Source: Phlyctochytrium arcticum (Eukaryota; Chytridiomycota; Chytridiomycetes; Chytridiales; Chytridiaceae). From it: a stretch of DNA of 64,000 bases. Position 1 is the first letter of the stretch; every line of letters begins with the position of its first letter. The position numbers and the translations under genes are program-made. The notes beneath the pieces are model-generated. The model was given only the letters and a program-made list of their open reading frames with translations, was not told where the DNA came from and did no database searches. Shown here in pieces: positions 46,864 to 57,074 of the stretch. The stretch covers positions 310,001 to 374,000 of the forward strand of contig JAHLKI010000004.1 of the NCBI GenBank assembly GCA_025602905.1, read 5' to 3'.

Positions 46864-47100
46864 ATGAACAATTCTCAACTTTTTCAGTCAGATTCAATTG
46901 AGGAGAAAATTGTCTTTCTCTTTGAACAAGTACAAGTATCACCGGGTGGTTCTAAAGTGACAGAGGAGTTTATTGAAGAATTGAAAAAGTCAGAGATTGA
47001 GCAAGTAAATGACAAACTGGTCAACCACTTGAAAAGTATGATGAAGCTAAGTGAACTACGAAAGAAGTATATCAAGCCCCGCAGCAGGGCAAAAAAGTAA
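46864..47100 (+). CDS. Small helical viral protein, unknown
   Basis: 78 residues starting MNNSQLFQSDSIEEKIVFLF. Strongly helical with heptad-like leucines (EEFIEELKKSEIEQVNDKLV) and a very basic C-terminus (ELRKKYIKPRSRAKK). It sits between the divergent fibre gene and the left CACAGCT repeat cluster. A small DNA-binding or scaffold-like protein is possible; no family recognised. Confidence 0.55.
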   Translation: MNNSQLFQSDSIEEKIVFLFEQVQVSPGGSKVTEEFIEELKKSEIEQVNDKLVNHLKSMMKLSELRKKYIKPRSRAKK

Positions 47101-47146
47101 ACCAAACATTTAGACACAACGATTCTTTTTCCAGTAACAATATTTA

Positions 47147-47329
47147 CACAGCTATGCACAGCTTTATGCACAGCTTTTTTCTTGAAAAAATGCCAAAAGC
47201 TTCATCCCCTTCCTAAAAAAACACAGCTAACACAGCTTTTTTCTTAGTTTGTAGAAAAGATGTATGTTTTTAAGCTTTATATATTTTACAAAGTAGCCAA
47301 AATAGATGTGTAGATTGTGTAGAGCTGTG
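47147..47329. repeat. Left cluster of CACAGCT repeats (iteron-like)
   Basis: CACAGCT occurs at 47147, 47157, 47169, 47222 and 47231, with one reversed copy (AGCTGTG) at 47323. The block including ATCCCCTTCC and CTTAGTTTGTAG is the inverted counterpart of sequence at about 50219-50337, on the other side of the replication genes. Confidence 0.82.
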
Positions 47330-47354
47330 TTTAGGTATGCATAACAATTTTGTA

Positions 47355-49750
47355 TTACAAACTCAAATATACAGGAGTACCTCTATGTCTATCTTTGCTT
47401 CGATCCTGAATATTCAAGAGTTTACGAATCTGCATTGAAAATCCGTTTTTAGCCATATTCGTACGTACGTTCCCTGCCTTCTTGCTCTCAATGAATCTTA
47501 CGTATTGACGGAAAATATGATTCATAGTCGTTTCGTATTTCACGTCCTTCTCAAAGTATTCTCCAGCAACTTCACGTTCTATGTTCCCTGTCTTGAACTC
47601 ATCAACAAACATTTCGAGTGGGGTCATAGCATATATTTTCATATCCTCTTTGGCCTGAGTGAAGGGAATGTCTCTAACTTCAAAATCTGAAAGATCCAAC
47701 GACATGAGATATGTATAGTAGTGGTCTGCAGTTTCTTGTGTCAACTTGCTCCGCAACTTTTTAAAATATTCTCGATTGCCGATATATTTGTTGGAAGTAC
47801 GATTCACCCAGTAGCGTCGATCAGACTTTTCGACTTTGACACAATCATCGTCGTTGGATAAGAATACGAAATTGTTAAAATCTCCAATCATCACAGCATC
47901 TATCCCTTTGGTCTCCAGTCTCTGAATATCTTGAGTGATTTTAGACTTCATGATGCTGTTGTTTTTGTGACCATTTGACCAAAGAACTTCATCTCCAATA
48001 GTGAATATTTGCCTGTGCAAAATCCAGTAAATTGACCACACAATTCATCAATGTTATTCACATATAAATAGTGTTCTTTTCCGATAATCATCTTGCCAAA
48101 CCATTCCAATAAAATGTTCTTGCCGGCTCCTTGGTCACCGTGATAAGCTGCCGAAACCTCAGTTTTCACATTGGGATTCTGAAGAAGCGATGCCAACCAG
48201 CGTTCCCCATATTCCATCTGTTCTTCCATTTCGTTATAGAGTACCTCAAACATATGATTTTGTATAGGTTTGATAATTTCCGGGTCATATGAATCTAGTA
48301 ATTTGGCTTTGAATCCACGAAACATATTCATCTCAAGGCCGGGTTTGTCACCAATGTAACTAGGATCCATCACAACATTTTTGAATGTAAGCAACCCTGT
48401 CGTTTTTTCCCACATCTTGAAAAGTGGAACAACCTTTTTCTCGCCTTTCACCTTAATAGTCATGGTGAGATGGTCAGTTGCGCTTATTGTATTACCGTAA
48501 TTGCGTATGATCCATTTCTCATTTGGATCGCTTCTAAAGCAAAAGAGTGCAGTTTTTTCATGAGTGATTTTGGCAAAATACTGGTTCAGATAGTGAATCA
48601 ATTGAGACTTGTCCTTCTTGTAAATTGCAGTGGCAATCTTGCCACAAATTTCTTGATTTTCAGGTGCTTCAATGTCCATCTCATTGGGTGATTCAACTAG
48701 AGTAAAGTCATCGCCTTCAGAATCAGATTCATCGTCTTCATACATGTCATATTTAGACAAAACCTCTTTAATGATCTGCTGCTTCTTTGGAGCACGAATG
48801 CTTTTTGATTTGCAAGAGAAGCATGACAGAGTCACGCAATTCTCATTGACATAAATACAAGAGTGCTTCTTGTCAGAATGCTCCTTCCGCGGATTCACCA
48901 AACATCTCAAGCAATCTGGTATCACTTTGATGGTGTCGTCCTTGCGAAACGTATCCCACGTAGTTTCCATGTCAAAATACGTGTCAAGTATTCCAATCTG
49001 AATATTTTTGTCTAAAACTGCCCAGCCGTCTTTGTCTACAACAACCTTTACATTCTTCTCCTTCTTCACGTCATCATACTTCCACATCGCCTTGTTGAAT
49101 ACATCCGATACATTTTGAATCAAGTATTTCTCCAAAGGTTCACTGTTGTCTCGAAGTAGAATACGGGAATCAGACGGGGACTTTTGTTTATCAACGCAAC
49201 ACATCTTTCTCATGTTTTGATACACAGATATATCGAATAGAGGTCCCTTGAAACCTTTCAAGTATTCAGGCACGTTTTCAGTAGGAAAATAGTTACTGAA
49301 CGCTCTAGTTAATTCAGCGCGAGTGGTGACAAGATTAGAAAAGATACGCCACGAAATCTTGTGTCCAGTTTTTTTCTTTTTGACCACCAATCCGTCTTTT
49401 GGACGATATGCACAGACAAGTTCATATTCATCATTTTCCAAACGATCTTGGAATGCTTGCGTTACAAATTGTCGAACTTTCTTTTCATCTTCATCGCTCG
49501 GAATAGCGTTCACAACCTCAGTATCAAAGTCGACAAATGCAAGGATAGGTTCATTCTCATCGATTTTACCAACGAATTCACAAAGATGTGGATAGTCGCC
49601 TTGCTTCTGAAGATATTCACTCAAGGTCCATTCCAAGACTTGATCATTTCCAAACTGGTCCTTGCGAAAAAACATCTTTTTCTCAGTGGTGTTTGTCATC
49701 TTGACTCGTTTGTTGCTGTTTGTCATCTTGTCTTGATTTTGCTGAGACAT
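47355..49750 (-). pseudogene. Primase-SF3 helicase (AEP primase + D5-like helicase), frame shifted
   Basis: Starts MSQQNQDKMTNSNKRVKM at the ATG at 49750. The N-terminal archaeo-eukaryotic primase has the metal-binding DFD at about 74-76 (ILAFVDFDTEVV), HKISWRIFSN and a conserved YQNMRKMCCVD. A Cys-rich possible zinc site follows (CLRCLVNP..CFSCK). The C-terminal superfamily 3 helicase has Walker A YHGDQGAGKNIL and, after the shift, Walker B-like IFTIGDEVLWSNG and sensor-like VMIGDFNNFVFLSND. The frame ends at about 47948, whereas the rest of the domain continues in another frame from about 48006 to 47355. This suggests a one-base loss in an A run, or a sequencing error. The protein would prime and unwind viral DNA; it is flanked by inverted repeat clusters. 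Confidence 0.85.
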
Positions 49751-49767
49751 TAGCAATACTTGTCTCT

Positions 49768-49775
49768 TATTTATA
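49768..49775 (-). promoter_or_regulatory. TATA-like element upstream of the primase-helicase gene
   Basis: TATAAATA on the minus strand ends 18 bases before the ATG at 49750, next to an A/T run. The short distance is unusual for a fungal promoter, so it may be a viral element or chance. Confidence 0.35.
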
Positions 49776-49861
49776 AAAAAAAAGTCTATTAATATGCTGA
49801 AACGCACTCAATTTTTTATTATGTCATCTATGGTAATAAGTGATATCACACAAAGGCCGCA

Positions 49862-50044
49862 ATGTCAAAGAACATGTATGAAGCGATTGTGTCGCGATTT
49901 GATAAGGAGACGCACTATACAGCTAAATCGATTTTGGCATTATCTAAGCAGGTGGGGATCGATCGCAACACGTTGAGTAAAGTGTATAAAGGTAAACCGT
50001 CCATTTGGTCGAATTACATTACAATTAGGAAGATATCTGTTTGA
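49862..50044 (+). CDS. Small helix-turn-helix protein
   Basis: 60 residues with ATG at 49862: MSKNMYEAIVSRFDKETHYT. The stretch ILALSKQVGIDRNTLSKVYK has the spacing of a Cro/XRE-like helix-turn-helix (second helix ALSKQVG, turn, recognition helix NTLSKVYKG). It is divergent from the primase-helicase gene and lies between it and the right repeat cluster. It could regulate the replication genes or bind the CACAGCT repeats. That is inference from position. Confidence 0.58.
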   Translation: MSKNMYEAIVSRFDKETHYTAKSILALSKQVGIDRNTLSKVYKGKPSIWSNYITIRKISV

Positions 50045-50094
50045 GATGGATGGGTGAGAATACACAACTTTAACAAAATAATACACAACTTAAA

Positions 50095-50337
50095 CACAGC
50101 TTTTTGCTGAAAAGTACACATTTGAAATGTTACGCTAACGAAAATACACAGCTTACACAACTAACACAACCTTTTTTCCAGTTCTACTGTAAATATGTTC
50201 TAAACTATTTACTACTTTTTTTCTACAAACTAAGAAAAAAGCTGTGTAAGCTGTGTAAGCTGTGTATTTTCGGAAGGGGATGCTGTTTTTTGGTTTTTTT
50301 CAAAGAAAAAGCTGTGTAAAAAGCTGTGTAAGCTGTG
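50095..50337. repeat. Right cluster of CACAGCT repeats (iteron-like, inverted to the left cluster)
   Basis: Forward copies lie at 50095 and 50147. Reversed copies (AGCTGTG) lie at 50240, 50249, 50258, 50310, 50322 and 50331, with a 9-bp spacing in the first run. The segment from CTACAAACTAAG to GGAAGGGGATG is the reverse complement of the left cluster with few changes. Confidence 0.82.
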
Positions 50338-50509
50338 TATAACTGTGTATTTTTGAACGGATAACACACAATATGACGTGTCATTGTGTGTTCCAATTGA
50401 TAGAAACAAAAGGGTTAAAATGGCTCGGGGTGTTGTCAAAACTCAACCACCAAGAATCAACATGTACGTCGATTGTGTTAACTGTGAACGCTCACACCAT
50501 CAACCAGCT

Positions 50510-51581
50510 ATCACTGATACACTCGGCTACGCCGACTCCGGATATCTCTCAAACATGGCCAAAGGACGATCTCAATCCGGCTATGTGTTCATCCGAAACG
50601 GGGCTGCCATCTCATGGCGATCTACTCAAACAACAATGGCCACGACGAGCACAAATTACGCCGAAATCCTAGCTCTCCATGAAGCTGGACGAGAGGCTGT
50701 TTGGCTCCGTCTCCTGCAAAAGCACATATCAACCGCAGCTGGTCGTCCTGTACCCGATACGCCTACCATTATCTACGAGGATAACCAGGCCGCCGTGACT
50801 CAAATTCGATCTGGATATATTAAAGGGGATCGTATCAAACATATAGCTCCCAAGTTTTTCAGCACTTCTGAGCTCAACGGCACCGAAATCGACGTCGTCA
50901 ATATTCCCGGCCTACACAATCTTGCAGACATTTTCACCAAGACTCTTCCAGCTGCTCAACATTCCTATCTCCGAACTGGACTGGGACTCCACAGCCTGAA
51001 AGCTCTTCTCGCACCACCAGATTCTAGCACTGCTTGAATCAAGGGGAGTTCTGCAATCCATCTTTCTTCCATACCCGTACTCGCGATCCGCTCTTTTACC
51101 TCCTGTTCTTTTTCCCAATGGGTTTTGGGCAGGAGGATGTTTACAAAGGGATCTTCAGCGACTGCAAAACTACGACATTGTACATACTACGACAACTCAT
51201 CAATTTCTACTCTTCCGTTCCTGTTCATCGTACATCGTTGATGAAGGGGAGTGTTGTGAAACCATTGCCGCTACCGCGTTAGCATCACCGCTGTGCGGCC
51301 TATTTCCAATAACCGCAACTCTAACCGTAACTCCGAACGGCGTACTTCAGAGACTTCGTAGCCTTACTTCATATGCGTAGTGTCTGTCCATAGAAATCCT
51401 TATATAGACTAGACTTCTTCTGTTTCCTTTTTACACTTACACACAATCCTAATACATATTGATCATCATCATCATATCGTATTACACGACAAAGTAAAAG
51501 TTCGCCTTCGGTGTTTGAAAAACGTTTCTAAACAACGTAAAGTTCATTTCACCATTTCTGGAGACAGTTTGCTGCGCAACA
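50510..51581 (+). mobile_element. 5'-truncated Copia-type LTR retrotransposon (RNase H + 3' LTR)
   Basis: From about 50518 the frame reads GYADSGYLSNMAKGRSQSGY, then AAISWRSTQTTMATTSTNYA, TIIYEDNQAAVTQ and HNLADIFTKTLP: the RNase H domain of Ty1/Copia polyproteins, ending at 51037. A purine tract AAGGGGAGTG directly precedes the probable LTR. Integrase and reverse transcriptase are absent, so the copy is cut at its 5' side. The exact left join to viral DNA is not certain. A viral-looking ORF beginning MARGVVKTQPPRIN at 50420 runs in frame into it and was probably cut by the insertion. Confidence 0.82.
51252..51581 (+). repeat. Probable Copia 3' LTR
   Basis: It starts TGTTGTGAAACC right after the polypurine tract and ends CGCAACA, giving TGTTG/CAACA termini. 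Inside, TATATAGACTAGACTTCTTC is a typical LTR promoter region. Length is 330 bp. No second LTR is in the window. Confidence 0.55.
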
Positions 51582-51612
51582 AAATATTTGAGAAGATTTG
51601 ACTCTAGGAGTC

Positions 51613-51667
51613 TGTAACAGTGCATATTCAGAATCCCTTAAGGGGAATCTGAATATGCACTGTTACA
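51613..51667. repeat. 55-bp near-perfect palindrome related to the viral tip
   Basis: 20-bp arms starting TGTAACAGTGCATATTCAGA (51613-51632 and 51648-51667) are exact complements around the core CCCTTAAGGG. The outer 16 bases share TG..AC.GTGCATA.T with the viral terminal palindrome. Confidence 0.75.
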
Positions 51668-51674
51668 CAGCGTT

Positions 51675-52232
51675 ATGGTATACCGCAAAGCAAGCGAGCC
51701 CATTTACGACGAGTATATTTCTTTCCTTTACGATCATGGTGGGACGCTGAGCGAGTGCTGGAGTCTAGTTGATTCTGTTGAGATCGCCAGTATGTTTGTT
51801 GATAGGAGTCCGGTCACGGCCGAAGTACTGGAGGACGCCACCCGTCATCCCGATGTCTTCAGTCTTCTGCTATCACATTTGCCCAACCCGGCCCCAACTC
51901 CCGACTGGTATGGGGAATGGTATATTCCTGCCCTCTACGGAGCCTCGAGCAAGGGCCACCTTGAATCTCTCAAAATTCTTTTGGCTCGAGACGATGTCAA
52001 TGTAAATGCGGATGGTCCCGAAGCAAACGAGCCCTACGTTGTGGCAAGATCATTCGCAACCCGTTCCACTGATACTGCGGATTTCCTACTTTCTAAAGGG
52101 GCGCCGGTGGGCCGCCCGGAGCTCCACTCTGCTATCGATGATGGCATATCAGCAAAGTACATCAAGGAAATTCTCATTGAAAGGCATGGTGCCCGACCTG
52201 CTGTGGGACTACCTTACGGTGCGAGGGAATAA
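51675..52232 (+). CDS. Ankyrin-repeat-like ORF, probable fragment
   Basis: 185 residues starting MVYRKASEPIYDEYISFLYD, beginning only seven bases after the palindrome at 51613-51667. It contains ankyrin-like units: PALYGASSKGHLESLKILLA with DDVNVNAD, then ADFLLSKGAPVG and LHSAIDDG. It ends early in GLPYGARE. Proteins of this sort are multi-copy in early fungal genomes. The lack of further repeats suggests a truncated gene. Confidence 0.5.
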   Translation: MVYRKASEPIYDEYISFLYDHGGTLSECWSLVDSVEIASMFVDRSPVTAEVLEDATRHPDVFSLLLSHLPNPAPTPDWYGEWYIPALYGASSKGHLESLKILLARDDVNVNADGPEANEPYVVARSFATRSTDTADFLLSKGAPVGRPELHSAIDDGISAKYIKEILIERHGARPAVGLPYGARE

Positions 52233-52748
52233 TTTTTGCGCTTCGGTGAAGAGTCGAGAGAGGACTCCGCGAGAGTCTTGAGAGGACCTTGCGGGTTCAG
52301 AGGGCTGCTATTTGCTGGTTCGTAAATACATCTTGCTCGTCCGCTTTGGACGCGTGTCGCTTGTTGCGACGCCACAGGCGCCACAATGAGATCGGTGAAA
52401 GGACGACGTGCAGAGGACGTGGGGACGTGCGCTCGAGGGATACTCAATCTCTGCAGGGCCTCACCGCTATCAACGACTTTGATTTCAGTGAAGAAGCATA
52501 CGTAGTAATTTGGAAGTATAGAAGTGAGTGGATTTAAGTGAGCTCTGATTGGTCGTACTAATCTCCTGGTAGGAGCCGAGCTTTAACCAGACCTATTCCT
52601 CACAACGATCGAATGAATCTCTGAAAATGGCCATACAATATCTTGAGTCGCTGGGTGAGTGTCCGCTGACCGCTTTCTGAAGAGCTGCGACCGGAACCAC
52701 TGTGCACTTTGCGATGAGGGTAGCACGCATATGGAATATCGTGTCAAT

Positions 52749-53165
52749 GTGCGAACCCAGTAATTCCCTCGCTGCCCTTTTTGGAAGGGTTTTTAAATGC
52801 AGGCTTGGCTCAGTGCTTGATGCGTATGACGTTGCACAATAGAAGAGCTGTTGTGCAACGAAAAGATGACGTTTGGGATTGCCGGCGCCAGTCACCAACC
52901 CATTCGTTTTCATACCTTTGTCCTCATCCCGGCATTGTGCACGGCAGTTCCAGCAAGGGTACCGCCTGTGTAAAACACGACGTGCTTGTGCGAACCCAGT
53001 AATTTCCTCGCTGCCCTTTTTGGAAGGGTTTGTAAATGCAGGCTTGGCTCAGTGCTTGATGTGTATGGCGCTGCACAACAGAAGAGGTGTTGTGCAGCGA
53101 AAAGTGGACGTTTGAGATTGCCGGCGCCAGTCACCAACCCAGGCGTTCCCATACTTTTACCCTTG
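52749..53165. repeat. Tandem duplication with 239-bp period
   Basis: A block starting GTGCGAACCCAGTAAT at 52749 recurs at 52988 with about 90 percent identity over roughly 175 bases, including CTTTTTGGAAGGGTTT and GATTGCCGGCGCCAGTC. It holds no intact gene. Confidence 0.8.
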
Positions 53166-53922
53166 CTGTTGCCATTTGATGATCACTCTGATTACGAGCT
53201 AATTACAATCGGAGATCTTTTCGTTACAGGTCGTTCTTGTGGTAGTGAACATCCCGACCCCACCAAACGTCAATGGTCACACGACTGCCAAAGTAAGAAC
53301 ATGCATACCGGAAGTCGCATATAAAGTACTTATCATACCTTTGTGGCAGCGAATCTATTTGCAGTAAAAGGGATAGTTGAGTATTGAAGACCCTGATCAT
53401 ACGGAAAGATCTAACGAGACACAAGCATAACAACATCATAGCAAGATAAAGATAGAAAAAACTAAGTCAATTTTACTGAAACTAAATAAGATGTCAAGTT
53501 GGCCATGGCTATGGGATTGGCGATCTCTTTTTTCGCAATCTCAATGATGTCCAATGAAAGTTCGACTCCGGCTTGTGATAGTGCAAGGCTGGTATCGACC
53601 CAATTTTCTTCTATTCCCAGAGTAGAGTAGAATGGGTGAAAAGGCAAAGTAAAAGGCAATGGAAAAGATTGGGAGTGCAGCGGGGGCGGTGTGGGTGGGG
53701 GGGTTGATCTATGCGGTTGCGTCTGGGCCGTCGTTTCTCTTGGTTCTTCCTTATGTATGCTGTTTAAGTACTCTCTCTTGATAGCCGTCGTCAGTAGCTG
53801 GAAATAGTGAAATGGGAGTAATGGAAGTAGTGAAATGAAGAAGGAAAATGCCTTCAAGCAGAAATAGCCGGGCATCATGCATCAACTTTCTCCGATACTC
53901 ATAGCGAGAGGTATCTGGGTGT

Positions 53923-55819
53923 TCATTTTCGAAATTTGTGGCGGACGGTTTCTTCTTCACCAACGTCTTTTGCCCCGTTCTCTTCTTTGGCCACCTCTTT
54001 CATGAGTTCTTCCTGATCTAGGAGGACATTAAACACCGTGGCGACGAGCTCAAAGACCTTGATCCAGCCGTATCTTTGTGACCATTCCATGGGAATAATG
54101 GCCGACCGGAGCTCCAGATATTTCCATTTTTGGGTCAGAGGGCACAATGATAACTGCGTGAGAGTGATTTTTCCGCCAATGTATTGGACGCCGAGTATCT
54201 TTCTTTGCGTCATTGTAGCAAAAGAGGCGTCTTTGTGAGATAGAAATTCGGTTTTCAAGGAATGGACGCAAGATTCCAAGAGTTTCAAGGTATCTTCAAG
54301 CGTGTGGGCCATGTGTTCCCTGGCGGTACCAGCTACTCCGCTGGACGCCTCCATGATGACAATCTCCGAATCGGTAGTGGGATCCAGTCCCAAACCGTCG
54401 GCGAGTTTGCATGCCCTCGCGGTAAAGTCATTGTCTTCCATCGTAGTCGTGAATCTTCCCATCATCGTGTACTCGCACCAAGTGAATCGAATCAAACCAG
54501 TATTGAAGGCAAGACTGTCAAAAATTGGGACAATACGTTGTACCCATGTTGTCCGCTCATGCTTGGGGCGGTCGGAGGAAGTGGCTTTTTGAGTGAAATC
54601 TGTCAGCGTGTACCTCATCGCCAACCACAATCGTTCCGCTCGGTTGTCGCCACTTGGGAGGTCGGTGGTCCACAAGCGCAACGGCCAGCCCTTTATGTCC
54701 ATTGACAGGATAGTTTGCAACGCAGTCTCTACCCCGTCAAAGACTTTCAAAGATTTGCGGGCGCGCTGGTCTAGCGCTTCTTGCGTCATTTCGGCCTCTC
54801 CCTCAGCAGTTACATCTTGGCGACACCACGATACGGCCAAAATCATTACATCCTTCAAGGCTTGAACATCTGATTTTTTCATCTTCGGTTTAACGGGCGT
54901 GATGCTATCGCACACTCCTTTCGGGTATAGATAGTGCTTGTTGTTCTTCTCCAGTTCTACGTAGTTCGCGCTACTAGAGGAAGACGATTCAGACGATTTA
55001 CTTGGTGTCCTTGGGGTTTCCATCGGCATTGCGGGCATCGCGCGAGCGGGACGCGTTGGCGAGACAGATACGTCGTCTTCTAGCTCATCTTCCAGAATTG
55101 AGGGTGTTGGGATTAGCGGCAAGTCTGCGGCTGGCGCATCCAAGATCGGGCTGCGATTGGAAATATGAGCAAGCATCACACCATGAATCCGACTTGTTTC
55201 AACTGACCGAGCTTGTGCTGCATTTCCGCCTTTGATTTTTTTGCGGAGACCCTCCGTCAGTGCAGTATCAATCAGACCAGATTGCCGCTTGCGGTTCAGA
55301 TGCTGTTGGAGATCGAATCGGTTGAAGGAACGAAAAAATACAGCCTCCCGAATTATACCTTGTCATCAATCAACTTCAACCTTTCCCAATGGCGACCCCA
55401 ACAAGAATCCGCGTCTTCAAACTGGAAACAGAAGCACCAAGTGTGTTGGAAGAAAAATGCCTTGATCTCGCATCAAGCATCCTCACCTTATATGCAGCGA
55501 TGCTTCTCGCGCACACAGCAACGGAAGTCCGATGTGCCGAAGGCATTCGACCCAGCCTACGAATAACCCATTTGACGGCATTTTGAATCCTCGTTTTCGC
55601 GGTATCATAGTCGCTGAAGTTCCACTGACAGTATTTTGCAAAGCGTACCGGATCCAAGACACCCTTCCTCATTTGCTGTTCACAGTACATAAGCTCGCGT
55701 AGGGAAACACCCGAGACTACATTTTCAGCATTTTCCTTTTCTGATGGAAGGTCTGCAAGTCCCCACTCGTCGTTCTTGTCCATTACTTTACGAGGTTGAT
55801 TGGTTGACGATTGGGACAT
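53923..55819 (-). CDS. Unknown protein, lineage-expanded type, one intron
   Basis: Exon 1 starts at the ATG at 55819 (MSQSSTNQPRKVMDKNDEWG) and reads to about 55379. A probable intron ends near CCAACAG at about 55304, after which the frame continues HLNRKRQSGLIDTALTEGLR and runs to 53923. The donor site is not clear. The body has a Ser-rich linker and then a conserved-looking C-terminal domain with WPLRLWTTDLPSG, EIVIMEASSG, HTLEDTLKLLESCVHSLK and LGVQYIGGKITLTQLSL. The acidic residue followed by alternating strands recalls PD-(D/E)XK-like repeat proteins of Mucoromycota. That resemblance is from memory of layout and is weak. It is divergent from the zinc-knuckle gene. Confidence 0.55.
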
Positions 55820-55893
55820 GTCTTTCAGAGAACACGCTCAGGCCGCGCAGACAGAAACTCGATCGGTTGAACAATTTCATTTGCCAAATCCGA

Positions 55894-55985
55894 CCGAGGA
55901 GGTTCGAATCACAGCTGAGTCGAGCCTACAAATCAGCGGCTTGTCACGAGATTATTCGCTGGATCCAGCCGAGGAGGTTCGAATC
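55894..55985. repeat. Pair of 17-bp direct repeats in the divergent promoter
   Basis: CCGAGGAGGTTCGAATC occurs at 55894 and 55969 between the two divergent genes starting at 55819 and downstream of 56133. It could be a regulator-binding site. Confidence 0.6.
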
Positions 55986-56132
55986 GCGGAGATTTAATTA
56001 GGAACAATTGCTTGGCCGGCTAAAACCCGAGTTTAGCCGAGCGGCGCCGTCGACTAACTCCGACTTGATCTATGATACTTTGAACCTCCTCCCCTCCTCC
56101 CCTCCCGGACCCTCCCGGACCCTCCCCCCTTC

Positions 56133-56140
56133 TATAAAAG
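56133..56140 (+). promoter_or_regulatory. TATA box
   Basis: TATAAAAG lies within a C-rich stretch (CCTCCCGGAC repeats just upstream). About 75 bases downstream is CCGAGGTAAGATT, a probable donor of a 5' UTR intron. The ORF starting at 56706 is the likely product. Confidence 0.5.
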
Positions 56141-56705
56141 GACTCGCTCGCGGTACTCCCCCGTCACTCATTTACTTGAACCTCCTACGTTACAAACTTC
56201 CAACGACCACTTCCGAGGTAAGATTCTGCAGCTTTGGACATGCCGCGAGATCCCTTTCTAACTTTGGTAAACCTTCCTCCATAGATTTTTCCCCGCAACC
56301 GCCGCATCTGGCCCTTCTACTCAGCTTCCTCAACTCCACTGCTCCTCCAAAACCTTATCTCAAGTCCTCAACACCACCCTACCCTCGTCCCTGTCTCTAT
56401 CACCCATCTCTCCCTCCTCCTCCTTCCTCAAGACACCCGTACATTATCCCTCGCCGCCCGCCTCCATCTCCTGCTACAGATTCTTCAACACACACCCTCA
56501 TCCACCCCATCGACCCCGCAAACCCAACCTACAGTGGAGTCAGTGTCGAGTCATTGTCAGAGTCATCCGGCCCGTAACTTACGCGTAGCGTGGGAATCAG
56601 CATCGGATCATTTCAGAGGGGAGGTGGCGATTCTCGACTACAAAAGGATTCTCCTTCCCTACTTCCCTGCATACGGCGTCTTACCTCTTATTACTTTATC
56701 CCACA

Positions 56706-57074
56706 ATGGCCAAAAAGCGCAAGCGGTCAGAGAAAGAGAACGAAGACGAGCCTGATCCCAACAAGTTTTGCAAAGTCTGTCAATCGAAAGGCCGAACCTT
56801 CGCGGACAACGATCCACCTTTCCATCAACGATCTTCCTCGTCGCTTTGTCCCGATCGCCAAAAGTCACACAAGTCTACTCTGAAGGATAAACTCAAGGGG
56901 GAAAAGAAGACTGCGGATGGGAATACTGAGAATACTGATGACAACACAACTCGGGCGTGTGAAGTTACGGTCAAGGATGGGATCTCTGGTTTGCTACGAG
57001 CAACTCCCTATCGCCGGCAGCTTCAAACAACGATGGAGATGAACGTCTCTCGTATGACATTGTTGACTTACTGA
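56706..57074 (+). CDS. Basic protein with CX2C..HX6C zinc-knuckle-like motif, probably truncated
   Basis: 122 residues starting MAKKRKRSEKENEDEPDPNK, then FCKVCQSKGRTF and HQRSSSSLCP. This Cys-Cys-His-Cys pattern is common in proteins of fungal transposons. The rest is Lys/Thr-rich and then VKDGISGLLRATPYRRQLQT. The stop codon is formed by the first bases of the half palindrome at 57073, so the original protein was probably longer and cut at this junction. Function unknown. Confidence 0.5.
   Translation: MAKKRKRSEKENEDEPDPNKFCKVCQSKGRTFADNDPPFHQRSSSSLCPDRQKSHKSTLKDKLKGEKKTADGNTENTDDNTTRACEVTVKDGISGLLRATPYRRQLQTTMEMNVSRMTLLTY

Larger units (their letters stand above)
51668..57072. other. Non-viral DNA between two terminal-palindrome relatives
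   Basis: This block has host-like base composition and none of the viral gene types. It holds an ankyrin-like ORF, a 239-bp-period duplication, an intron-containing unknown gene and a promoter with a zinc-knuckle ORF. Stretches 52233-52748, 53166-53922 and 56141-56705 have no supported gene; the last is a very pyrimidine-rich probable 5' UTR/intron. The left and right edges coincide with palindromic sequences (51613-51667, 57073-57108), so it may have moved as a unit. Confidence 0.5.

Noticed and set aside
47147..50337. Short regular repeats resembling a CRISPR array
   Set aside because: Units are 7-9 bp, have no constant spacer length and are in a eukaryotic virus; iteron-like sites fit better.
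56008..56577. 189-residue proline-rich plus-strand frame
   Set aside because: It begins upstream of the TATA box at 56133 and runs through a pyrimidine tract; more likely promoter, 5' UTR and intron of the downstream ORF.
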